A stretch of DNA of 64,000 nucleotides from Zerene cesonia (taxonomy: Eukaryota > Arthropoda > Insecta > Lepidoptera > Pieridae). Positions 52,501 through 62,700 of the stretch are shown here, piece by piece. The notes under the pieces are model-generated. The model did not search any database. It was not told the DNA's origin and was given only the letters and a program-made list of their open reading frames with translations. Within the stretch, counting starts at the first letter, position 1, and the number at the start of each line of letters is the position of its first letter. A program made the translations under genes and the position numbers. The DNA lies in the NCBI RefSeq assembly GCF_012273895.1, contig NC_052114.1:4384565-4448564 (forward strand), in the 5' to 3' direction.

Positions 52501-54255
52501 TCGCAATTATTATAAAACACTGCGAAAATCTTTTGATAACCTTTAACGCCAATTATTCAACAGCTATTTTTATTATACAGTTGTATATAGGAAAACAATC
52601 TTATCTATAATGAAACATAATTATTATTTAAATTTGTAAATGAAAAATCTACGAAATGGTTACGAAATAAATAACGATTTGCATTCCACCGGAAATGAAA
52701 ACTACAATCTTCATGTTCCGTGATCGAAATGATCTGATATATCTAACAAAGTAAATTTATAGTCGTGATGGATTCGTTTATGACGAGGTCATTTAGCTTT
52801 AGGTAACTCGAGTTTAAACTGGATTAAGTTAGATAACGCCTGCAAATGAATAAGTCACGACCTATAATTTCAATCCACTGCTCCCAAGATTAGAAAAGTT
52901 AACAAAATTCGATTTGTCGCAAACACCAATTTCTCTAACCCTGAGCCGCAAAAACTTTGTATAATTAATTATAAAAAAAGGGGTAATTGCTTTTGAAGTC
53001 TTCTTTTTAATTTTTAATAGAAGTATCGCCAAAACTTCACAACCACTTTAATTTTTATTTATAAACCACCATATAAATAATACAAAATTACTTATATAAA
53101 AAGTAAAACTTTATCTCCCAACAGACACAACGCTAGACAAGCAGACTAGACATATCTATTAGAGATTATTAGCACTATCATTGATAACCCAACCTTATTT
53201 GTTACTATTATTATAGTTGTTATGGCAAATAATTTAAAGATATTGCAATATGCATGTATACATGATTGATATACATAATTTCATAAGAATTTACATTTAC
53301 CATTCTTTTAAGATTATTATTGAATTAAATGATTTCAAATATTAATTTACCATTGGATATTTACATGATCCTTGAGTGGTTTAGGCGGACAACTAAAGAT
53401 AAATGTTTTTCCTTATCAATCTAGGCGTGTTGTTTAAAAATTAATAAAAAAGTGAATACTTACGGCATGTACAGAGTTAGGGTCTGTTAGCCAGTTATTG
53501 TACATAGTCTCAACATATGCTGAGCTTGATCCATTGAGGAAGGGTTCTGCCGCTGTTGAACTTTTTAGTCTGTTGGCATTTACTGTCATAGCGGCAGCCT
53601 GTAGATGAAAGATGTATTAATATATTATTGAACAACTTTTAAAAAGGTAAAAAGGGTTTCCAGTAATATGTTGCAAAATCGTGGTTTCTAAAAATAATTA
53701 ATGACGTTTTAATTTACTCCTAAGCAAACAAGTACTTTTTTAGTGTCTTGTTTGTAAAATATATAAATAATGTGATAAAAATAATTATCATTCTAAAGAG
53801 GCTTGTTTCCTCGTCACTGATTACACAATCATAAGTCAAATGACTCATCATTATAAGTGGTGGTGAATTATAAAGCTAGTACATAGTGTGTATTTATACT
53901 ATGAAATTTTTACAAAAATTTCTCTGTGACATTTGTGCGTAGGCTATCTATTGATAAGCCAATGGCAAAAGACATTTTGGGTCAATGTGATTTTTTATCA
54001 TCATTATATTTCTTTTAAACATTTTTCAATGTCATGAAGAGTTTAATTGTGTCATGTCTTTAACAACAAAATTTACATGGCAGCATTGTTAAAACTTATG
54101 TGCCTAAATATAGTATAATCGAGATAAATAATAAGAATTAAGAAAAATATGTATTTTTAAGTAAATACCTGTGGTTTTTTGATCAGCCATGATGCAAATC
54201 TTTCTGTACTGCCTATTTTATTTGAAGCCTGAAGCATTAATCTTGCCCGATGCAT
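31563..54255 (-). CDS. OGDH: 2-oxoglutarate dehydrogenase E1 component, mitochondrial
   Basis: E1 subunit of the 2-oxoglutarate dehydrogenase complex: it decarboxylates 2-oxoglutarate with thiamine diphosphate in the TCA cycle. Exons in transcript order: 54255-54169, 53598-53464, 51569-51419, 50613-50546, one of three alternatives (49193-49076, 47616-47484 or 45723-45621), 44549-44471, 44106-43930, 43376-43228, 42518-42433, 41979-41800, 41462-41282, 40371-40153, 39804-39611, 39289-39036, 38655-38543, 38306-38119, 37697-37604, 37258-37066, 36284-36147, 34509-34345, 31662-31563. All introns are GT-AG and all phases fit. The product is 1017, 1022 or 1027 aa, normal for the family. It begins MHRARLMLQASNK, an Arg-rich presequence; AAEPFLNGSSSAYVE and SWDAFFRN follow. 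The thiamine diphosphate motif runs from HGDAAFAGQG (Gly-Asp at about 413-414) to NNQIGF (446-447). The C-terminus is DEFCVL. The ATG at 54255 is the only one that opens the presequence. Confidence 0.97.
31766..31950 (-). repeat. dispersed element with CTAG-T end (reverse)
   Basis: On the - strand it ends CGCGAGGCACAGCTAG before T. The other end has the AAACAAACAAACAAACTTTTC and CTTTATAATATAAGTATAGAT text typical of many lepidopteran insertions. Confidence 0.55.
33339..33418. repeat. purine-pyrimidine alternating microsatellite
   Basis: Interrupted CA/CG/TG run with repeated ACACGTGC units over about 80 bases. Such alternating sequence can adopt Z-DNA and is length-variable. Confidence 0.85.
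34190..34300 (+). repeat. dispersed element fragment with CTAG-T end
   Basis: Contains ATTCCAAAAATCCCATAGGA and ends GCGCAGGCGAAAAGCTAG before T at 34301. A related but altered end (AAAAGCTTGTTT) occurs near 40700. Confidence 0.45.
34933..35932. other. assembly gap of exactly 1,000 N
   Basis: The round length indicates a placeholder of unknown true size. It lies in the OGDH intron between exons 36284-36147 and 34509-34345, whose phases and protein text join perfectly, so no constitutive coding sequence is missing. The two long ORFs of X residues crossing it are artefacts. Confidence 0.99.
35970..36008 (+). repeat. repeat fragment with GTGAAGCTAATAAAA core
   Basis: Lies just right of the N gap and matches 12696-12738 and 37945-37975. 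A repeat at the gap edge probably explains why the assembly broke here. Confidence 0.5.
36556..36832 (+). repeat. dispersed repeat family A, copy 5 (longest)
   Basis: Most complete copy: a GTAGTCGAGCACCC start, TGTTTCGTTCGGTGA, a CCTTTTCCTTACCCTTCC body, a GTAGAGGCGTAATG...GCCTCTTCAAATG imperfect hairpin, then GTTCATGGGCGGTGG and CGCTTACCATCAGG. It sits in an OGDH intron. Confidence 0.65.
42079..42111. repeat. 14-bp perfect inverted repeat in an OGDH intron
   Basis: Arms 42079-42092 and 42098-42111 with a 5-base loop; AT-rich. Confidence 0.8.
45621..45723 (-). CDS. OGDH: OGDH alternative exon 5c
   Basis: 103 bases, phase 0 in and phase 1 out. Encodes IRGHHIAKLDPLEIANFNTA and a tail ending IHSSYRF plus a split Gly. 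IRGHHIAKLDPL is the form closest to vertebrate OGDH, but the usual Gly after DPL is Glu. It is AT-rich compared with 5a and 5b. The acceptor is CTAAAAAAACAG and the donor GTAAGG is the strongest of the three. The surrounding open frame extends to 147 codons, but only these 103 bases are exon. Confidence 0.9.
47484..47616 (-). CDS. OGDH: OGDH alternative exon 5b
   Basis: 133 bases, phase 0 in and phase 1 out. Encodes SRGHLVANLDPLGITTGDPV, then a Gly/Trp-containing insert (SSGDWHGG) and a tail ending RQHVRF plus a split Gly. It is the longest of the three alternatives. The acceptor (CCGGAGGGTAG) lacks a pyrimidine tract and the donor is GTATGC. Codon use is GC-rich, like most OGDH exons. Confidence 0.88.
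49076..49193 (-). CDS. OGDH: OGDH alternative exon 5a
   Basis: 118 bases, phase 0 in and phase 1 out. Encodes ARGHLAADVDPLGITTANLP and a tail ending MRKYFNF plus a split Gly. It retains the RGHxxAxxDPLG core of the family. The acceptor (GGGTGCGTGGCAG) has no pyrimidine tract and the donor is GTACGC, both weak, which fits regulated use. It is the first of three homologous exons after exon 4, and joining any two would shift the frame. Confidence 0.88.
49757..49925 (+). repeat. partial SINE (body and tail)
   Basis: Nearly identical in body and tail to 24990-25236 (CGGCATGTCCAAGAATCAAA, CATAGGAGGCCTGTGTCCCA), but without the tRNA-like head. A 5'-truncated or internally started copy in an OGDH intron. 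Confidence 0.7.
50614..51418 (-). other. OGDH: OGDH intron 3
   Basis: AT-rich intron. A patch at about 50860-50905 vaguely resembles the SINE tail (GGGGGCTTGTGTCCC). Nothing else seen. Confidence 0.5.
51570..53463 (-). other. OGDH: OGDH intron 2
   Basis: About 1.9 kb of AT-rich sequence with several poly-T/A runs; no exon or repeat recognised. Confidence 0.5.
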
Positions 54256-56724
54256 GATGTCAAATTTGTATGTACCTTGTTGTTTGTTTTAATTAATCTT
54301 CAACAAAAAGAGTAATATTAATAGTATCTTTGGCATATCAAATTTGTAATAATAAAAAAAAAGAAAATATTAAAAGCATAAAGTTCCCTATATGAAGTTT
54401 TTTTTTTCACAATTATGGTGTTAACAACTTTAGTATTGATGAACTCTCAGATAATCACAAAAGTTTACAAATAAAAAATTTATAATTTCAGGGAATGAAT
54501 CAAATATAACACTACCAGTCTAGCATGCTTTATAAAAAAATTATGTAAACAATAAGCCTTATCATTTTATATAATTGTAAAGAAATAATTCTATCTTTTA
54601 TGATGAATTTCATGTTAGAAAGTAGGTCATTGTAATGTTTACAATGTCACTATAACTGGCACATTGACAAATATTGTGATTTATATTTATCTGTATTTTT
54701 AACTTTCTGAATAGATAGATATGTACCTATTGAAGTACCAAAGTGTAAACGGTATAAGAAAATAGTTTAGTATTTTACTATTATTCATGTGCCCAATTGA
54801 AAAAAGTATGTGAACTAACATAAAATATCGTCGATTTGTTACAAATAGTCTATTCACTAGCCTTAAGAAATTTATTCTTCAAAAATATTTATATATATTA
54901 ATTTATTTACATTGCATTTATATTTATAATATTCATTACTTGAGACGTCAACAATTAAAAGAACTCTTTAAATGAAAACCAAAAAATACATTTAAAAAGT
55001 CCTAATAACACTGGAATGAATGACATTCCGAAATAAAGGTTATGTTTTACATGTTTAATCTATTGAACATAATTACAACAAATTTAAATAAAAACAATAA
55101 TTAACAACAAAGTGCGCATAAAATTATTAAAAATTTTATGATACATAATAAAAAATAGCCAGTCGATTAAGCAACGATATGGGACAGTGATAAGAAGTGC
55201 AGCAGTCTAAATCGGTCTCATAAAATCGGAATTTAACTTTTAAATATTACAAATATCTTCTTTCCACATACCTGAATTATTTCAAAATATGATGATCAAT
55301 ATCGAGGTCCCGTGATTCAAGGTTACATAACACGCTCCTTTCTATTACGTATAAAATGAAATGTTAGCACTTACACCTTGGCAAAATTTAAATGTTCGTA
55401 TTTACACCAATTTCAGTAATAGCAGCGTATTACAATTTAATGTGGCCTTCGATATTGAATAAACTATTTGATTAAAATTCTACATCAATTTCGAATTAAT
55501 TCAAATAAAATACTCGAACATCTTTATTTCCAATAAATTCGGGCTTTTCCTCCCCCACAGATAAGGACTGAGTGAACGATACACAGAAAATTGAGAAAGA
55601 GATATAATGTAGCCTAATGCAAAGTGTAGCCAACTTTAAATTACATTTCTGCTACGCCACGGACTCAAGATAACGAATAAAAATATGTACCTAGGTACAT
55701 TATTTTTAAAGAAATTTAACGTTAAAGAAAAATGAGAATGATTTACATTAACAATAAAACAAGATTGAAGTTTTGGCAATATGTATTCTTCTTAATTTTT
55801 ATCATGAGGTCTAATACTGGCAAACATTTTTATTTAAATTTAAAATTAAAACTAAATACAGCAATGCAGAAGAAAGAACGAAATAGAATGCCATGTATAT
55901 ATAACAAATATGTGCAGTAGTATGTAGTCGATTACCTCGCAGTTTGTTTTATAATGTATACAGGTAAATAAGTGCATACCTACATTGGATAATCGAAAAT
56001 GAAGCTTTGCTATTATAATTCAATCCCTATTTCCCTCGGTACAGCTTATAGAAAATACCCTTTTATAATTTATAATGTATGCTAGAGTATCGAAAAGATA
56101 GAGATCAATAATCATTTTACAGTACACTGTTATGTATAAAAGTTATCTATCAGTTTGGGCATCCTGTCTATAGACATATATTAAGCATTTCAATATAATT
56201 CTCATGTTTCAAGTCATAATGGTAGAGGGTCAACTCGTGACCTTTTTCAAACACATGGCCTAGCTGTCAAATCTTCGCTATGGAATGAGTTCCATATTAT
56301 ATATCGTTTCCAGAGTACTGTGGCATTTTACATAAAGATGCCAATTTCGAGTAATAACTAATGTATGTGTGGATCACTAATGATATTTTCTTTCAATAAT
56401 TGCTGTTAGTTTGTTGCTCTGTGCAGAGAAAAAAAATTCACAGATGAGATTCAATCGGAGACAGTGTCAACTGTCAATTGTCAAATGTTTATTTACATTT
56501 TGCGAACTGTCAATTGTATAAAAATTATTTTGTGAATATTGTAGTTCACATAAATGTTAATTGCCATCGAACAAATGAATTAAAAAGAAGAAAAAGTTTA
56601 GTACCGAACGTTGAATACTTAGAAATTGTTTAGGTATTTAACTATGCAATACGTGAATGATCTATATTTATAACATTTCATTCATTTATAATATAGTCGA
56701 TTTTTATTGGTCGTATTGTTTCAG
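54256..56724. promoter_or_regulatory. head-to-head intergenic region of OGDH and MICU1
   Basis: About 2.5 kb between the two start codons. It must hold both promoters and any non-coding first exons. It is AT-rich with no coding exon. Near the MICU1 side AACTGTCAATTGT occurs twice (56469-56481 and 56505-56517) close to a TGTCAA-rich patch, a motif type often seen near insect housekeeping promoters; the function is inferred. Confidence 0.4.
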
Positions 56725-56747
56725 CTCCGTATTATTTTTGGATTACA

Positions 56748-59700
56748 ATGTATCCAATTTTCTATAAATTTCCAAGGGCTATACAACCCCTTAAAACGTA
56801 TTCTATGCACGCTGGGCCTTCAGCCCTAGTACCACCAATTGTAAGTCAAAGAAATTTCGGTAGCAACAAGACTACTCGATCTGAAAAGATTCACGATTAT
56901 TCCAACAAATTATTGGTATATTCAGTGTTATTTGGTGCTGCTGCCTTTACCTCCTATAAAGTGTGGTAAGTAATATTTTTTATGTATTTTCTATATTTAA
57001 TGATGACTACATCAAGAAAAATTGCATAGACTTAGAATATATTTAAGGGAGAATTCAATGCCATAATGAATGAATGAATAGTTTCAAAATCTGTGACAAT
57101 GTAAGCCATTCTAATTGTAATAATTAGTCCTAATTATATTAAAAAAATATGTCATTCATAGGAAAAAATACACCGTTATACCATCCATCAATGCTGCTGA
57201 AGAAGTTGCTGACTCAGACTCTGAATCTGAAAGTGAGATAGAAACAAGGAAAAAGAGATTCCGAAAAGAAAAAGTTGGCTTCAGAGACCGCAAGGTAACT
57301 TTCTCTTAATTATAATTGTTTGGTCTTATCATTGAAAACACATCTATGTTTTTTTTCACATTTCTATTCATCTTTTTTTTATTTTCTTTAGATTATTGAG
57401 TATGAGAACCGTATGCGAGCCTATTCAACTCCTGATAAAATATTCAGATACTTTGCTACAGTCAAATTGACATATGGTGAAAATACAGAAGTATATATGA
57501 CCCCTGATGATTTTCTTAGAGCCATCACACCAGGAATGAAACAACCTGATGGTATTTTTTTTGTTTTTTATGTTTTTGTTTCATTATTTTTTTATTATTT
57601 ACTTAGATACACAAACGAGGAAAGGATAAATGGAACTTTATGAATTTATTTGTGTCTAGGTATATATCATAGGTCAAAACTTTTTTTTATAACAACATTC
57701 CTAATTCATGTTAACTGTGGGCCTATAAAAGTACACCAAATATATTAAAGATGAAGTAACATCATCAAATTATCTAAAAGTCAATCCATATAACCTAATA
57801 ATGTGTTAGAAAATCTAAACCAATGCACAACACGAGCATGCCTTGATAGTGGTCAGTGTGAGCCAGAAACATTTAGTATTAATTTGAAATTTAATGAAGT
57901 AATAGAAGCTTATCCTTTGTGTTATAGTAAACTAATTAATATTTAGCATACGTGTCGACGCCGAATAGCGTGTCTGTCACGATAATTTTGCTATGTGGAT
58001 CTGTTACTGTGTACACAATACATTGTGAGCTAATTTTTGTTCAACAAGCGATTTTGAATGTGTAGCTCTACAGAAATATACTTCACTCTATATCTCTAAA
58101 TATTTATTACACTATTCATAACAGTATGCAACACTGTTATAATTAAAACAATAAAAATCGAATTACACACATAAATTTTGTTTAATTTTGGACGCTGCTC
58201 GGATCAGATAATTGAGTACGAAAACCGCATGCGTCAGTACTCCACTCCGGACAAGGTATTCCGTTATTTTGCTACCCTTCAAGCACAACACCATGACCAA
58301 CATGAAGTGTTCATGACTCCCGATGACTTTCTACGTTCTATGACCCCTGGAGTCAAACAACCAGATGGTAATTAATAAAATATAAACTGTATAGTGTTTG
58401 TATTAAAAAATTTTAATGATAAATTCTTTACTCAATTATGTGTATCTTTCAACAGGATTGGGATTAGACCAGTATAGAAGATATGATCCAAAGGTAAGTG
58501 ACTGAAAAAGAAATAATAAAAATAAAAATAATGTATAAATTGATAATATGTCTTATGTAGCTAAATATTAATTATGAATCTATTCTATAGATAAAATTCT
58601 CGTGTCACAAAGTTAGTCACCATACTTCTCCAAAACGGCTGGATCTATTCTCATGAAATTGCGTGTGCATATCGGCTAGGTCTGAGAAACGGCCAACATC
58701 TATTTTTCGTACCCCTTAATGACAAGAGTAAGGCAGAACGGTGTTTGCCGGATCAGCTAGTAATATATAATACTCATTTAATTAGTTTTGTGTGTATTTC
58801 GGAAAAAAATGTTTTACTCTTTCATTCAACAACAATATACTATCAAACTCAAACTCAAACATTTATTCAATTAGAGAATTAGAGTGTAATTTGGAATTAA
58901 TAAAATGTTTAGTGAGATATACATTGTATCAAATATAGGTAGGAAAAACTGTATTCATGAATTGCATCGATAATATGACACAACAACCATTGGGAACACA
59001 TAGCCTTTGTTTTCATACCTACTTTTAAACAACTATTCTAATAGGTCTTAATGTCTTGAATTATCTTTCTTACTTAGATTCTGCCTGGATACATAATGTC
59101 TTATCTCTTATAAATATTCTACATTAATTTTATGTCTTTTATTACAAAACTTGTGCGATTATAAATGTACTCCTGTAAAAAGATGTTTCAAATAACAAAA
59201 ACTAATCTATTTTATGCAATAATAATAAAGACACTAAGGTAGATTGTTGCACATGCACTTTCCAGCCACTCACACCGATTTCTTGTCTTTTCAGAACATC
59301 GATGAGGTACTGTTCTATCGCCTCTTCCTTTCTACTGCTCACTGTTTTGTAAAACTATTTATTTCACTATCTATCATACACAGATTTTCTTTCAACACTG
59401 CTAAAAATAATATATTTAATCGTATAATTTATCCACATTTAGCTTTGAGCACGTATTTTTTAAGAATATATACAATAGATCTAAATATAACTTTGATTTG
59501 GAATATCTAGCATGTACATATATTTACTTATTTTGATTTCGTACTAGTTAAGAGACATATTATTTTAATTAGTGCCTCCCTAGCCTCCTAGACGAGGAAT
59601 AAGCTTTTAGAATCTTAAAGCAGTGTACTTCCGGCTTTTTAATTTTGTAATATGAGTTTTAAACTATAGGATATATTATAGTTAGTTATCTTGATAGCAA

Positions 59701-62700
59701 TACCCTTATCTGTTCTCATAAGCCTTTTAGTTAAGATGCCATATAGTAGACTTTAAATGCTTATATAAAGTTGTTCATTTAGTCAAGTTGAATACTTAAC
59801 ATGTATATTTTCTACACAGACTATCAGCCAACGTCTTAATTTAGACCTCGATGAAGACTCAATATTCTACAAGCTCGGTTCTTCCGGCCTAATCACTTTC
59901 AGTGATTACATTTTCCTACTCACTGTGCTTTCAAGTAAGTTAATATATAAGTAAATTAATCAAGTAAAAACAAGTGGGTATTGTAAGGAGGAAGAAAAAA
60001 AAACAATCGCTATATATATTTATATTTATTTCCTTACGTATTTATAATAAACATCTGAATCATAACCAAACATATCAAAGTCAATGCCATAAATTTTTAA
60101 CAAATCATCGAGCATTTGTTTATCAATTTGCCCGAAATAATATTTTAACAATGCTGAAGTACTTTTGCCGTCGCGTGATTTATTCATCACAGTGCGAAGA
60201 CGAGTTCTTCGATCCTTAACCCTGCGACCCAATAAGTGGCCAAGCCCAAGCTGTTGAATAACATATGCCGAGTCCCTGGACAATGTTTCCACTTTAGATA
60301 TAACAGTAAAGTTGACTGCGCACGGTGAACAAAAACTGTAGTAAGGTGCCCAGTGCTCATCGAAATGTGTCGTTTTAGTTTTATGCTTTGAAATCAGATG
60401 TGCAACGAACTCATAAAATGTAGGTCCAAAACTCTTGATTGTTCCTAATATTTTGGTCGCTGCATCTCTATGCTCCGCTACAATTGTTCTTGCCAATTTC
60501 CTATAATACGGAGGTGTAATATTTTCTAATTTATCCCTATACGCAGACAGTAGCCTGACGAATGGTTCGCGTACAACTAAGAGCGATATTACTCCTGGTG
60601 TATTTATCGCATCACGCAGTTCTTCCTCACTAGGCCTGGGGAACTTTCGACGCGCTAATGTTAGAGGTGTATATCTGCTTCGCGATAAGAATTTCTTATC
60701 ATATCCCCCTGAAATATTATAAACTTGTAGAATATGAAATAAAATCATATTAATTGACAGGATTATGGGTAGAGTTCCATACCTAAAATATTAAATTTAT
60801 ACAACCAAGATGAACTGGCAGCTTTAAATATATTACACCACACAAGGTTATGCGCGTGGTCAACGAAGAATTCTTTGTTGTTAATAGATTGCGACTGAAG
60901 TGAATATCGTTGGCAAGCTTCTTGGACCCTTAAAGAACGATTTTCAAACTCAATAATTGTTGCGTTATCTGGTTCTTTCCACTCATTGCTAGAGCCATCG
61001 ACATCAGCTTCGTCGTCCCCTAAAACTGGTCCCTGTAACTATAAGTACGAATATAAAATAGTTACTGACGACTGTTTTGCTATCGCGTTCTACGTGTATT
61101 TATTTACCAGCCACTTAGTGTAATTGTCAGGTGCTAATGCCAATTCTTTTGCTGGAGTGTTTCCGTTGCCCTTCAGAATCGTCATCTTCATGACTACCAC
61201 ATATAATGTCGCCCAAAATAAGAAAGTCGCCGTTTTTGCACCACATCGTAAGCAATAATACACCTTTGTATTTATCCGCGAGCGGAACCTTTTCACTGTA
61301 TATATCATTTTGTCGCGTCATGTGTAAATTAAAACGGATTATAAGGAAGAAGAATAAAATTTAAAGCGGATCAAACAGTTTATGTTGTTAGGTTTAAGAG
61401 GATGGCATAATTCGCGCACTTTGTGAGATAGTTTTATACTTCACTATGGGATTGAGTGACGAGACGCAGCATCCGTACGCACGGAGCATGAGCGAATTTA
61501 ATGATTTTATAGCACTGCCTTCGGATAAGTTACTCGACATAAAATGTTTATAATAGGAATTAACTGCATTGTAAGGAATTTTCTTTCTGTTTCGTTCTAT
61601 TTATGACTTCCTAAATTAATTTTATCTATTGATCTTTTAAATAAATAAAAATATTATTGAAAAAGAACAATTATATTTTCGGAAATGATTAAGTTATATT
61701 TACTTTTTAAAGGTATTTTATATTTATTTCAGGATTTAAAAGTAGGTTATCTGCAATCACATATGGTAAATAAGATATACATGCAATAAGGGAAATAAAA
61801 GTAAATTAAATATATATTGTACTTACCAAGTATTAGGTAGATTTAAAATTTGCTAAATTTGGTTAACAAAAGTAAGCAAAACTTGTTGCATCAAAATAAT
61901 ATTATAAATGGATATGGATATGAGCTGATTTGGGTGATACGATACTTTTTATCCCGATTAAATGCTACCATGGGATAAAACAGGAATCTTGATATCCGGG
62001 CGGAGCCGGGACGAGCGTCTAGTATTAAATAGGAAAATAAAACACCCCACATACACTTTTAAATTGTATGTCATTTAATATGAATGCAGGTCTCGAATAA
62101 AAAATAGTTTTCGACTTATATTCGGTACAAACAAGAAATAAACAATATCCTCTTTATAATATTAGTAGTTTTAGTAGATCTGGGAAAGCCCGATGCTCCT
62201 CCATCATATTCCTGCATAGTACATATACACGTCGGAGTACCCGCACTGATATTAACGAACGCAAGCGCATGACTCACGAGTTGTGTTTTGACATGGCCGT
62301 TGGGCAAGTGTTGGAGCTCGTGCCGAGCGGACGTGTCTGTTCGAGTCCCGAAACGTTTTAGTTATAATTTGTTGTGTCTTTTGCTGATCGAAGTTACCCA
62401 AGACCAAGTTTGCCCAAAGTGGAAGACATAATCAGCCCACTGAGCCCTATACTCCAGCCTGAGCTGACATACATTTGACGGAATTATTAGGACATGCGAC
62501 AATAGCCTGATGAATCAATTCCCAATTTTTTTTTTAATGTGGAAGTTGATGCATGAAATGAGCCAGCTCGGACCAAGGGACCACACGCCCAACGCTTTTA
62601 TGCTGTACTGCAATGTACGCTATGGTTCGTGCGGTGCGTGGAGGAGCCGAAGGCCTCCTTTTCCTTGCCCTTCCCTGTCCATTCTAACAATCTAGTTGTC

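Noticed and set aside
60709..60748. ATG at 60748 as start of the sulfotransferase (MILFHILQVYNIS...)
   Set aside because: This segment is intron between exons 60783 and 60708; the spliced protein reads through NILGGYDKKF and starts at 61308.
61127..61321. Alternative 64-codon frame at the sulfotransferase first exon
   Set aside because: It lacks the membrane anchor and does not splice in frame to the next exon, whereas the frame starting at 61308 does both.
62284..62360. Possible tRNA gene with GTTCGAGTCCCG B-box
   Set aside because: No cloverleaf can be closed and it lies in a repeat cluster; more likely a decayed SINE head.
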